Origin: an uncultured Methanobrevibacter sp.
Lineage (GTDB): Archaea > Methanobacteriota > Methanobacteria > Methanobacteriales > Methanobacteriaceae
Assembly: GCF_946184425.1 (NCBI RefSeq)
Contig: NZ_CAMHFP010000007.1
Span: 1-64,000, forward strand
Direction of reading: 5' to 3'
Length of the DNA stretch: 64,000 nt
This document shows, piece by piece, positions 10,476 through 18,177 of the stretch (position 1 is the stretch's first letter; every line of letters starts with the position of its first letter). The position numbers and the translations under genes were made by a program. A model generated the notes under the pieces. The model was not told where the DNA came from, did no database searches, and saw only the letters and a program-made list of their open reading frames with translations.

Positions 10476-11463
10476 ATGCTTAGGAAAAACCCAAAAATAA
10501 TACTCGTTCATAAAAATACTGCCTAAAAGATATAAAGCCTGATGCGGGAAAATTATGGGGCTTTGCCATTGGATATATTATGGCATATGTAAGATATTAT
10601 ATCCTGGAATTGACAGTTTGGACTATTTTTTATATGAATTTTATAATACGCAACATTCCGTGCGCAAAACATTCATTACCGAAGGGGATTTGGCTAAAAT
10701 GGTTAAGACATTCAACGGTGATAAAAAAAACCAGGGATTGGACTAAATTTACCTCTAAAAAACAATTCAACATTGACTTTAAGGAATACATTGATCGCAA
10801 ATGGATTGATGATGAAGTTTCAAAAGCAAAATTCTTTGAGTTTTGCAATTCTCAAGATAAACTTATTATAAAACCAAACGGAGGTTCACAAGGTAAAGGC
10901 ATATTCTTTGCAAAGGTGGAAAGTGACGATGAGATAGAAGCATTATATAAAAAAGTGCAAGATAGGAGATATATCATTGAAGAGGTTATAACACAGAATT
11001 CCAAGCTTGCAACTCTGCATCCTCAATCTATAAACACTTTAAGAATCTACACTACTAGGAGCCTACGTGATGGAAAGCTCCATATTACATGTGCCGTCAT
11101 AAGGATTGGGAGGCGAAATTCCAGAATAGATAATTACAGTTCAGGAGGGATGGTTGCGGAAATAGATATTGACAACGGAATCGTAAAAGTAGAGCTGTAG
11201 ATGAATCCGGAAACGAATTCTTAAAACATCCAGATACTGGCATAGATATAAAAGGATTTGAAGTCCCGGAATGGGAGAATGTAAAGAAAATGGTTTTAAA
11301 AGCCCATGGGACGGTAAAAGACTTTGACTATATATCATGGGATGTTGTGGTTCGAGAAAACGGCAGCATCACATTTTTGGAAGCCAATCTTTTTGGAGGG
11401 GTCCATATTCAGCAACAACCTTCCATGACTGGAAAAAAGAAGATATATGAAAAACTCATGTAA
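10476..11463 (+). pseudogene. frameshifted ATP-grasp (sugar-transfer-associated type) remnant
   Basis: Three frames together encode one ATP-grasp-like protein. LKDIKPDAGKLWGFAIGY then Y-I-L-E begins in one frame, and L-D-Y-F-L-Y-E-F-Y up to about 10745 continues in a second. A third stretch covers F-N-I-D-F-K-E-Y, the nucleotide-binding segment K-P-N-G-G-S-Q-G-K-G-I and I-N-T-L-R-I, to about 11190. The last part (A-V-D-E-S-G-N-E, D-Y-I-S-W-D, E-A-N-L-F-G-G to the stop at 11463) is again shifted. At least two or three frameshifts are needed, so the gene is dead. Intact relatives belong to an ATP-grasp family linked to polysaccharide or teichoic-acid-like synthesis. The exact 5' end is uncertain. 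Confidence 0.7.
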
Positions 11464-11677
11464 TGCATAAAAATTTAACCAAAGATGGATATATCCATGT
11501 TTTAACATATGCTATCAAAAATACTTTTTTTTGTTTAAAACAATTGTCGCCTTTGAAATATGAAACTATTTTTCGAGTTACTGATTGTTAATGCTCGTTT
11601 TACTTGGAACCAATTATTAAAAAAATATCAGAAAACATTTAAATTATTCAAACAACATCGATATACAGATTACAATG

Positions 11678-11702
11678 TAATCAGAAAACATTCGATAAAA
11701 AC
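11678..11702 (+). repeat. partial CRISPR-like repeat (3' two-thirds)
   Basis: CAGAAAACATTCGATAAAAAC matches the last 20 bases of the 37-base repeat, while the first third is unrecognisable. It interrupts an open frame (11560-11865), with unrelated-looking protein sequence on either side. Confidence 0.6.
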
Positions 11703-11865
11703 TAAAACAATGCAAGAGTATGGAATAACATTCCGGGAATTAAGAGATGGAAAAGTTGGAGATAAGTTCACTGCAAATGCTAATCCTGATGATGATACTT
11801 ATATGTTGGATGAAGCAGAAATTTTGTTTGTAGATGGTAGGTCAGTATTTGTTTGTGTAACATAA
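11703..11865 (+). pseudogene. C-terminal gene fragment behind a partial repeat
   Basis: The open frame 11560-11865 reads through the partial repeat. The 3' part encodes about 50 residues (M-Q-E-Y-G-I-T-F-R-E-L-R-D-G-K-V, later D-D-T-Y-M-L-D-E-A-E-I-L-F) with convincing codon use and a normal stop. The 5' part looks non-coding or comes from another gene. I read it as the C-terminal piece of an unrecognised small protein, joined to other DNA at the repeat. No ribosome site precedes either ATG. Confidence 0.45.
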
Positions 11866-12247
11866 ACTATTAAAACAGTGGAAAACATAAATTCAATTGT
11901 ACATATTGAACATGTGGATTTATTTTAATTTATGCTTGCATTAGTATAATGGGATGTCTAAATTAGTGAATCTTGTGCATTCCATTATTTTTTTACATTA
12001 TTTTTGTATTGAACGAGATTGCTTTTTTATTTCCTTTTAATATAGATAGATGTAACATATTGCGACATTTTCTTTGAAGTTACATCTCCAATGCTACTTT
12101 CATTAATATTTTGTTAGGTTTTTAGTTTAGGTATTGTTTTAATTAATCATCTCAGTGAAAATTGTAAAGTCAAATATTGTTTTAGAAATGCTTATTATAT
12201 TCATCAGATATACATAAGAATAACACTACTTATGTGGGGGGGAAAAT
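11866..12247 (+). other. non-coding region upstream of secreted protein gene
   Basis: AT-rich, no convincing open frame. It presumably contains the promoter of the gene at 12248, whose ribosome site is the G-run at 12237-12242. Nothing else is recognised. Confidence 0.4.
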
Positions 12248-13069
12248 ATGAAAAAAAGATATTTTTTGATATTAAGCATGATATTTGTTATTTTAAGTAT
12301 ATCTTGTGTAAGTGCAGTTGATAATGACACTGATATATTTAAAGAACAAAATAATGATGTCATTTCTATTAATGAAGAAGATAATGCCAGTCTTTCAATT
12401 TCTGATGAAGAAAATGAACCTGTGGCTGTAATTAGTGAAAACAATTCTACTATCTTAACTGTAACAAACGATGGCGAGGTATTGGCAAGTGAGAATAATG
12501 CTACTATATTAACAGTTTCATCATCTGATAATGTTTTATCAAGTTCTGTATCTGTTAGTAGTGTTGTAAGTAAATACAAAGTTCCAACTAAAAAACAAAG
12601 AACATTCAATATAGGTGGTTTTAAAACTGTTCTTTCAAATGCTCAATACAAAAAACTTTTTTTAATCAGCAGTATTGAAGATATTTGGTTCGATGATGGT
12701 GATTATTATACTCCTGGAACTAAATATTATGGATATGACCAATATAAATCAGGTTTAAGAACTTATGTAACAGTTAAAACTAATAAATATGTTAAAGTAA
12801 AGCTTAAAGCTGGTAAAAAGACTTATTATAAAAAATCTCGTGTTTATATGTTGTTTTCATATGGTCAGGGACAATCTGGTGTAGCTTATAAACATATGGT
12901 TCAAGTAATACATTACTATGGCTATTTTAACCGTTACTATGATTATGTTAAAGTTCTTGGAAAAAATGCCAAATACTTTGGTAAATGTAAATGTAGTGGT
13001 TCTTTCACCAAATTAAACAAATCTAAGCTTTATAATATACCATACATTTATAAAAAGTTTTCAATATAA
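12248..13069 (+). CDS. small exported adhesin-like protein
   Basis: 273 aa with a signal peptide (residues 1-24, ending VSA-VDN), an acidic, Asn/Ser/Thr-rich linker (25-110), and a basic, Tyr- and Lys-rich C-terminal domain (about 115-273; Y-Y-K-K-S-R-V-Y-M-L-F-S-Y-G-Q-G). The linker resembles the leaders of the neighbouring adhesin-like proteins, but there are no beta-helix or Ig repeats. The tail carries a single pair of Cys (K-C-K-C). The ATG follows an unusually long G-run. Extracellular location is likely; the function of the C-terminal domain is unknown. Confidence 0.75.
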   Translation: MKKRYFLILSMIFVILSISCVSAVDNDTDIFKEQNNDVISINEEDNASLSISDEENEPVAVISENNSTILTVTNDGEVLASENNATILTVSSSDNVLSSSVSVSSVVSKYKVPTKKQRTFNIGGFKTVLSNAQYKKLFLISSIEDIWFDDGDYYTPGTKYYGYDQYKSGLRTYVTVKTNKYVKVKLKAGKKTYYKKSRVYMLFSYGQGQSGVAYKHMVQVIHYYGYFNRYYDYVKVLGKNAKYFGKCKCSGSFTKLNKSKLYNIPYIYKKFSI

Positions 13070-13112
13070 TGATGCAATAGTAATTGTTTAAATTTTTGAT
13101 TTAAAATAAAAT

Positions 13113-13140
13113 TGAGGTTAATCCTCATTTTTTATTCTAT
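13113..13140 (+). terminator. hairpin terminator
   Basis: TGAGG (13113-13117) pairs with CCTCA (13123-13127) across five bases and is followed by a T-run, about 45 bases after the stop codon at 13069. Confidence 0.7.
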
Positions 13141-13195
13141 TTTTTGCTTTAAGTTTGTTAATCACTAAATGTACAAATTTTATTGGAGTTATATA

Positions 13196-13232
13196 GTTTT
13201 GAATAATTCCTTAGAAAACATTCGATAAAAAC
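13196..13232 (+). repeat. 37-base CRISPR-like repeat, perfect copy
   Basis: Starts GTTTTGAATAATTCC and ends CATTCGATAAAAAC. The ends form the imperfect inverted pair GTTTT/AAAAC, as in many CRISPR repeats. It lies 323 bases before the next perfect copy in the same orientation. Confidence 0.9.
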
Positions 13233-13300
13233 ATAATGTGTCATCAACACAAAGTCAACAACATTTATGATTAATTCAATGATAAAATTAAAATAGTATA

Positions 13301-13444
13301 TTATATCTCTTCTATTCTTTTTAGGTATTCTTCCAATGAGATTTCACCAGATACTAATTTATGATCTAAATCAAAAACAGCTTGATCATTACAACACCCA
13401 TCACCAAATGGAAAAATAATCTCTTCATCCTCTTGAGAAGTCAT
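13301..13444 (-). CDS. 47-aa acidic small protein inside repeat-bounded segment
   Basis: Start ATG at 13444 with a strong AGGAGG ribosome site seven bases upstream; stop at 13301-13303. The protein begins M-T-S-Q-E-D-E-E, has a G-D-G-C-C-N-D motif, and ends in an amphipathic helix (S-L-E-E-Y-L-K-R-I-E-E-I). Its start codon overlaps the stop of an upstream fragment (ATGA), so it was the second gene of an operon. It is not recognised; a small regulator or antitoxin-like role is possible but unproven. It is the only intact gene in the 323-base piece between two perfect repeats. Confidence 0.6.
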   Translation of the reverse strand: MTSQEDEEIIFPFGDGCCNDQAVFDLDHKLVSGEISLEEYLKRIEEI

Positions 13445-13555
13445 TTTTTAATCCTCCTAAAAGACATATATTTATTTAGTAATTTATTAGATTTATAGTT
13501 ATCCCATATATTATTTGCAGCATTATAATTTTCACTACCTTCATCACGTAATCCC
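13441..13555 (-). pseudogene. gene C-terminus cut off by repeat
   Basis: The minus strand directly beside the repeat encodes about 37 codons (G-L-R-D-E-G-S-E-N-Y-N-A-A-N-N-I-W, ending S-F-R-R-I-K-K) before a TGA that overlaps the next ATG. The reading frame starts at the repeat border with no start codon or ribosome site, so the rest of the gene is missing. The parent protein is not recognised. Confidence 0.6.
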
Positions 13556-13592
13556 GTTTTGAATAATTCCTTAGAAAACATTCGATAAAAAC
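13556..13592 (+). repeat. 37-base CRISPR-like repeat, perfect copy
   Basis: Identical to the copy at 13196 and in the same orientation. It separates a minus-strand gene fragment on its left from a plus-strand coding fragment on its right. Confidence 0.9.
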
Positions 13593-13712
13593 TCTAATAA
13601 CACCAATATTGATGTTACAGATTACAAGCTTAATGAGAACGGAACATTGGACATAGAAGGAATTGCAAGCACAATAAACAAAGACTTGCAGCTTGAGGCT
13701 AATGTTTTCTAA
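13593..13712 (+). pseudogene. short coding fragment between inverted repeat copies
   Basis: About 36 codons run open from the repeat border (S-N-N-T-N-I-D-V-T-D-Y-K-L-N-E-N, then S-T-I-N-K-D-L-Q-L-E-A) and stop inside the inverted partial repeat at 13701-13726. There is no start codon or ribosome site. It reads as an internal piece of an unrecognised gene. Confidence 0.5.
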
Positions 13713-13726
13713 GGAAATGTTCAAAC
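13701..13726 (-). repeat. inverted partial CRISPR-like repeat
   Basis: AATGTTTTCTAAGGAA followed by TGTTCAAAC is the reverse complement of the 5' two-thirds of the repeat, with a few changes. It faces the perfect copy at 13556 across a 108-base piece. Confidence 0.6.
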
Positions 13727-14026
13727 AAAATCTTTTGCTATGGCTATTTATTAAATTTAACTATTTTTAAACAGAATTAAAAATTCAAAACTAACTTTCA
13801 TCAAAAAATTTCAATTCAACAAAGTTTTTGAAAGATTCCCGATAAATGATAAATATATTTAAATAACAAGAAAAACATAAATTTAATTTAATCTATGTAA
13901 TTTATTTTTAGCATTATATAATTCGATAATCTTTTTTTACAACTACACGAAAGTAACATCCGTTGCTTTTATTTTAATTCCATAGGTTTAATTAAATTAA
14001 CGAATAAAATAAGGGGGAAATTAATT
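13727..14026 (+). other. non-coding leader of adhesin gene
   Basis: AT-rich gap holding one copy of a 26-base direct repeat (13808-13833) and the G-run ribosome site (14013-14017) of the following gene. No open frame is seen. Confidence 0.4.
13808..13833 (+). repeat. 26-base direct repeat, left copy
   Basis: ATTTCAATTCAACAAAG plus TTTTTGAAA. The same 26 bases, with one C/T difference, recur at 15817-15842 on the far side of the adhesin gene 14027-15721, so the pair brackets that gene. Confidence 0.6.
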
Positions 14027-15721
14027 TTGAAAAGAATAATCTACATATTTATATTGTTTTCTTTGTTAATGTTGAGTCTTGGTGTTGTGTCTGCAGATGA
14101 AAACATGACAACACATAATATGCCTTTAAGTGATTTAGGTGAAAATGCAATACAGACAGACGCTTCAAATAATAATAAATTAGTTTCAGAGGATTTTGCC
14201 AATACTCAAAATGATGTTTCAAACAATTCCCATATCAAGTATGTAGAAGGAAATACCTTCAAGGATATTCAAGATGCAATTAATTCAGCATCAGAAAACG
14301 ACACACTCATCCTTAACGGAACATACATCGGAAATGGACAACATATTGTTGTCAATAAAAGCATTACAATCACAAGCGAAAACAACAATGGAATAATCGA
14401 TGCAAACAAAACAAATAGATGCTTATATATCTCAGCAAACAACGTAATACTAAAAAACATAAGCATAACAAACGGCTTGAGAGATTGGAATATGCAAGTC
14501 CCAGCTTTTTCAGAAAACAGAATAGAAGGTGATACTCTTGATGCAGGCTCTGCAATTTATTGGGCAGGTAACAATGGCCAACTAATCAATTGCAAAGTTC
14601 ATGACAATCTTCATGCACATGATGGGCATGAAGGCAATTGCGTTTATTGGGAAGGTTTAAACGGTTCCATAATCAATTCATCCTTCTACTCCAATTATTA
14701 TTATAATATGATTGATGGTATAAAAACAGAATATCCCATTGTAAGTGGTTTTATTCATGGCCATTATGAAGGCAATATTTGGCAAGATTGCTATTTTGAT
14801 AATGTAACCATTAATGCAAAATCAAAATTAACATTTAATAAAATCGTTGTATATAATGATAAAATTTCCTTTAAGATAGTTAATGAAAACAACATACCAT
14901 ATATAAATGATTCGATAAAAATCCACATATACAATAACGGTTATGATTGCATATTTAATGCCAAAACAGATGAAAACGGTTTTTCAAGCATTACATTACC
15001 TTCAAATTTAACAGTGGGAAAATACAATATTGAATTCTATGCAAAAGTATTGAAAGGAAGAACCTATGGTGGACTGCCACCTAATGAAATACTCCTAGAT
15101 GAATATTATGCTAATGAATCAATAATGAATTCTTCAATTAGTGTAGTTAAAAGTACTGCTATTTTAAAATCAAGTAACTTAATCCTGCGATTCGATTATT
15201 CTAATCCATATTTTACCGTTAAGTTATTAGATAACAAGAATAATCCTATCAAAGATTCAAAAATCAAAATAAACATATACAACAAAAACAAACTAATCAA
15301 AACATACTATATAACCACTAATTCCCAAGGAATTGCTAAATTACCATTCCTTTTATACGTTGGAAACTACAAACTGCATATCTACTCATTAAACAAGAAC
15401 TACAACACCAAAGAAATAACTAAAATTATCAGAATAACTAAAGCGCCAACAATAATCAAAACACAAAGCATAGTCAAAAAGAACAAAGCATTTAAAATAC
15501 AAATATTAAACACAATCAAAAATCCAATCCAAAACATATTATTAAAAATCAAAGTCTTTACTGGAAAAACCTACAAAATATACAATGCAAAAACCAATTC
15601 TAAAGGATTTGCAATACTAAACACCAAAAACCTAAAAATAGGAAACCACAAAATCCAAATCACAACAACAAACCCAAACTGGCAAATAAACAAAAAAACA
15701 ACACTAAAAATAACCAAATAA
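14027..15721 (+). CDS. adhesin-like protein, pectate-lyase-type fold plus Ig-like domains
   Basis: 564 aa exported protein. The start is TTG at 14027: it lies nine bases after GGGGG (14013-14017) and opens a good signal peptide (residues 1-24, ending VSA-DEN); no ATG fits. A parallel beta-helix segment (about 70-265) has the surface-protein pattern F-K-D-I-Q-D-A-I-N-S-A. Three Ig-like or invasin-type modules with N-S-(Q/K)-G signatures follow, to a very basic C-terminus. The gene is bracketed by a 26-base direct repeat, which may mean it moved or was exchanged as a unit. The last third is noticeably richer in A and C than the neighbouring adhesin genes. Confidence 0.82.
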   Translation: MKRIIYIFILFSLLMLSLGVVSADENMTTHNMPLSDLGENAIQTDASNNNKLVSEDFANTQNDVSNNSHIKYVEGNTFKDIQDAINSASENDTLILNGTYIGNGQHIVVNKSITITSENNNGIIDANKTNRCLYISANNVILKNISITNGLRDWNMQVPAFSENRIEGDTLDAGSAIYWAGNNGQLINCKVHDNLHAHDGHEGNCVYWEGLNGSIINSSFYSNYYYNMIDGIKTEYPIVSGFIHGHYEGNIWQDCYFDNVTINAKSKLTFNKIVVYNDKISFKIVNENNIPYINDSIKIHIYNNGYDCIFNAKTDENGFSSITLPSNLTVGKYNIEFYAKVLKGRTYGGLPPNEILLDEYYANESIMNSSISVVKSTAILKSSNLILRFDYSNPYFTVKLLDNKNNPIKDSKIKINIYNKNKLIKTYYITTNSQGIAKLPFLLYVGNYKLHIYSLNKNYNTKEITKIIRITKAPTIIKTQSIVKKNKAFKIQILNTIKNPIQNILLKIKVFTGKTYKIYNAKTNSKGFAILNTKNLKIGNHKIQITTTNPNWQINKKTTLKITK

Positions 15722-15816
15722 AAAAAATACTCCACCCATCACCATTATAAAACCATAAAAGTTAATAAAAAAAATATGAAATAAATCAAAAAATCCACAC
15801 CCTTATTTAAATAAGA

Positions 15817-15842
15817 ATTTCAATCCAACAAAGTTTTTGAAA
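15817..15842 (+). repeat. 26-base direct repeat, right copy
   Basis: Same sequence as 13808-13833 except one base. It begins ATTTCAAT, the complement of the ATTGAAAT end common in type I CRISPR repeats, but two isolated copies do not prove that origin. Confidence 0.6.
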
Positions 15843-15861
15843 AAGTCATTTAAGTAGGGTA

Positions 15862-16154
15862 TTAAATTAAATTATATTCTTTTCCAGCCAAAAATACATT
15901 AATTACTATTGTAAATTCCTGATTTTTAACTTCTTTTTCATTATTATTTATCAACAAATTTTTCATCCGGGACATATAAATTTCCTTTAATTTTTTAGGA
16001 TTGGTCTTGATATATGCCTCATGAACCTGATTTTTGCTACGTCCCTGAAGCGCATCGATATATTCGGCGGATAATCCGATATTTGATGCATGAAATTTTC
16101 TCAAGGAGTGAGATTTGAAAAATCTATATCGTCCCTTAAAACCCCAGTTCATCA
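15862..16154 (-). pseudogene. tyrosine recombinase C-terminal fragment cut at a repeat
   Basis: About 96 codons encode the end of a phage or element integrase: G-R-Y-R-F-F-K-S-H-S-L-R-K-F with the H-x-L-R box, A-L-Q-G-R-S-K-N-Q-V, and the probable nucleophile Tyr in E-A-Y-I-K-T-N-P-K-K-L-K-E-I-Y. The first catalytic Arg and the DNA-binding half are missing. The reading frame begins immediately next to the repeat copy at 16155, so the gene was truncated at the repeat border. It differs from the complete integrase at 33047. Confidence 0.75.
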
Positions 16155-16191
16155 GTTTTGAATAATTAATTAGAAAACAATCGATAAAAAC
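16155..16191 (+). repeat. 37-base CRISPR-like repeat, three mismatches
   Basis: Same length and orientation as the perfect copies; CC is replaced by AA in the middle and T by A in ACATTCG. It directly adjoins the integrase fragment. Confidence 0.85.
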
Positions 16192-16210
16192 AAAATATGA
16201 TGTTTGAATA

Positions 16211-16234
16211 TTGAAAAAAAAGAAAAAAAGAAAA
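16211..16234 (-). terminator. oligo-T terminator on minus strand
   Basis: Long A-runs on the plus strand (T-runs in the transcript) lie just after the stop of the gene ending at 16239, the usual form of an archaeal terminator. Confidence 0.5.
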
Positions 16235-16238
16235 TGGT

Positions 16239-16895
16239 TTATTCCATATCACCATTTTCAGTATATGGTCGGTTGTTAATTATATCTATCATCCTTTGAC
16301 CATCTGATTGTCCGCCTCTAACAATACCATTATCATCGTACCATACGTTTAATTCTTCATCATAGTATAAATTAGGGCCAGATCCTTCAGAAAGGTTTGT
16401 TGAACTGGATGAACTAGTTGTGCTTGCTGATTGAGATGGGGTATTATATTTTGCAGTACTTGCAGTGGAATTTGCAGTGACTTTTTGGGTTGTTGTTGTG
16501 TTTCCATCTTGGATGTTAATAGTTGTTTTAGCATTACAACCATTGTATTTATTGTTACCTCCATAAGTTACACTTACTTCGTGATTTCCTTTGTCTTCAT
16601 TGTTTAATGAAAGACCAGCTTTACCGCTGTTGTCTGTAATAACGGAGAAATTTTGTTTTTGTCCATTACCAACAAAAGTAATGTTAACAGTTTGGTTTGC
16701 AATCGCATTTCCTTTTGCATCTTTAAGTTCAAATTGCACTATATCCCCATTTTTTAAGTTTGCTTCACTTAAAAAATTGATTTGGGTATTTAGTTTACCA
16801 TCTTGTGTAGTAGCTTGTGGTTGTGTAAACATAAATGCTGCTACAACTGCTATGATGATTACAACTAAAATAGCAATAATTATATTTTTATTCAT
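16239..16895 (-). CDS. membrane-anchored Ig-like protein
   Basis: 218 aa. The N-terminal transmembrane anchor (residues 4-24) starts almost at once, so the rest lies outside the cell. An Ig-like domain (about 33-128) has the pattern L-K-N-G-D-x-V-x-F-x-L-K-D, V-N-I-T-F and T-D-N-S-G-K-A-G-L. A Ser/Thr/Gln linker (130-168) and a Tyr/Trp/Asp-rich tail (170-218) follow. A good AAGGAGG ribosome site precedes the ATG. The same plan occurs in the 130-aa protein at 51888. It probably acts at the cell surface; no catalytic motif is seen. It lies as a complete gene between the repeats at 16155 and 17024. Confidence 0.75.
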   Translation of the reverse strand: MNKNIIIAILVVIIIAVVAAFMFTQPQATTQDGKLNTQINFLSEANLKNGDIVQFELKDAKGNAIANQTVNITFVGNGQKQNFSVITDNSGKAGLSLNNEDKGNHEVSVTYGGNNKYNGCNAKTTINIQDGNTTTTQKVTANSTASTAKYNTPSQSASTTSSSSSTNLSEGSGPNLYYDEELNVWYDDNGIVRGGQSDGQRMIDIINNRPYTENGDME

Positions 16896-17023
16896 ATTTG
16901 ACCTCCTTATTTTAATATTAGATAGATTTAATTAATATATCTTTTTATTATCTATGAAAAAAATTAGAAAATTCTATTGATTTATATAAATTAATAAAAT
17001 AAAGTTATAATTAATTCAATTAT

Positions 17024-17060
17024 GTTTTGAATAATTCCTTAGAAAACATTCGATAAAAAT
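17024..17060 (+). repeat. 37-base CRISPR-like repeat, one mismatch
   Basis: 36 of 37 bases match the perfect copies; only the terminal C is T. The next base starts a DprA coding fragment. Confidence 0.9.
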
Positions 17061-17326
17061 TTGTGGTAGCTTTATCAGATGCAGTTTTTGTTGTGGAGTG
17101 CGGTATTGAAAGTGGAACAATGCATACAGTTGATTTTGCAAGTAGATATAATAAAACAATTTTCACATATGTTCCAGAAGAAATTCCTGAAGGATCATTT
17201 GATGGAAATGAGTTCATATTGAAAAATAAAGAAAATTCAATAGAAGTAACAAACATTGAAAAATTCTTAAATGATTTATATAATCAAAAAAGTAAAAAAC
17301 AATCTTTTCAATCAAAATTAATGTAG
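17061..17326 (+). pseudogene. dprA: DprA-like C-terminal fragment starting at a repeat
   Basis: About 88 codons run in frame from the repeat border. V-V-A-L-S-D-A-V-F-V-V-E followed by S-G-T-M-H-T-V-D-F-A is the final strand-helix part of the Rossmann fold of DprA/Smf or a related SLOG-type protein. The nucleotide-binding N-terminal half is absent. The GTG at 17063 has no ribosome site, so this is a truncated gene and not a short protein. DprA family members load recombinase on incoming DNA or act in defence islands; this copy should be inactive. Confidence 0.65.
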
Positions 17327-17391
17327 CATTTACTTAAATAATTAAATGATATTAGTTACATACATAATTGTAACTAATTGGGGGTTTAAAT

Positions 17392-18078
17392 ATGGATAGA
17401 AAATTGATTATATCAATTCTTGCCTTGGTAAGTGTACTTGTTTGCATTTCACCTATTGTGGCAGCTGAAAGCAATGCGTTGTCTGATTATGTATTACTGG
17501 ATTTCAATCCTTTCGGCGGATCAGATGATTCAGCATTGAAAATTGAAAACATTTCTTTGATAAAACTTAAAACAGAGCATACTGATGTTAGCGGAAATAC
17601 AGATAAGAAAACTGAATATTATCTGAAACTGAATGTTTCCAAAGACGGAGATTCAATGGGCAATTACTCAATTGAAATTAACTGTCTGGATAAAAACAAC
17701 AAATCCGTTAAAAAAATCAAATCATATGTTGATAAGAAGGGAGATATCAAAATCAACCTGCCTGGTGTTAAAAACGTAAAAAGTGCCAATGTAACCATCT
17801 ACGGAAGCGACGGGTCTAAAGTAATCTATAATAAAATGGTTGATGTTAAAGTAAAAGAAAAAGTTACCAAAGATGAACCGAAACCCGAAACAACTTCAAC
17901 ATCTTCATCAAGTTCATCATCAGGCCAGACCTACTGGGCAAGTTCAAATTCAAATAAATTCCACTATCCTGGCTGTGAATGGGCTCAGAAAATCTCAGGC
18001 AAAAACAAAGTTGTTTTCAACTCAAGAGATGAGGCCTTAAACGCAGGATATCAGCCATGCCAGGTATGCGGTCCTTAA
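17392..18078 (+). CDS. exported protein with Ada-like zinc-binding C-terminal domain
   Basis: 228 aa. It has a signal peptide (residues 1-25), a beta-rich Ig-like middle (about 45-155), a Ser/Thr linker (160-180) and a C-terminal domain of about 50 residues. That domain has one Cys in Y-P-G-C-E-W-A-Q-K-I and the pair C-Q-V-C at the end, the pattern of the metal-binding fold seen in Ada and in tails of secreted nucleases. A G-run ribosome site precedes the ATG. The same terminal domain recurs in the next gene (18178), so the two are related. The probable role is metal or ligand binding outside the cell; no enzyme motif is visible. Confidence 0.7.
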   Translation: MDRKLIISILALVSVLVCISPIVAAESNALSDYVLLDFNPFGGSDDSALKIENISLIKLKTEHTDVSGNTDKKTEYYLKLNVSKDGDSMGNYSIEINCLDKNNKSVKKIKSYVDKKGDIKINLPGVKNVKSANVTIYGSDGSKVIYNKMVDVKVKEKVTKDEPKPETTSTSSSSSSSGQTYWASSNSNKFHYPGCEWAQKISGKNKVVFNSRDEALNAGYQPCQVCGP

Positions 18079-18082
18079 CAGG

Positions 18083-18110
18083 ATTGCATCTTTTTTTATT
18101 TTTTTTATAC
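18083..18110 (+). terminator. oligo-T terminator
   Basis: T-rich tract 5-30 bases after the stop codon at 18078, before a new promoter region for the gene at 18178. Confidence 0.5.
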
Positions 18111-18177
18111 TAATTTTTATTACTGACTTACAACAATATTATATTATCAAAACAATATTGTTAGAGGTGTAGTATTA

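Noticed and set aside
13196-13592. Ordinary CRISPR array
   Set aside because: Copies are hundreds of bases apart with gene fragments in between; no run of 30-40 base unique spacers was seen anywhere in the window.
14909-14921. Repeat-like ATTCGATAAAAA inside the adhesin gene
   Set aside because: Only 12 bases match, the adhesin frame runs through without disturbance, and AT-rich chance is sufficient.
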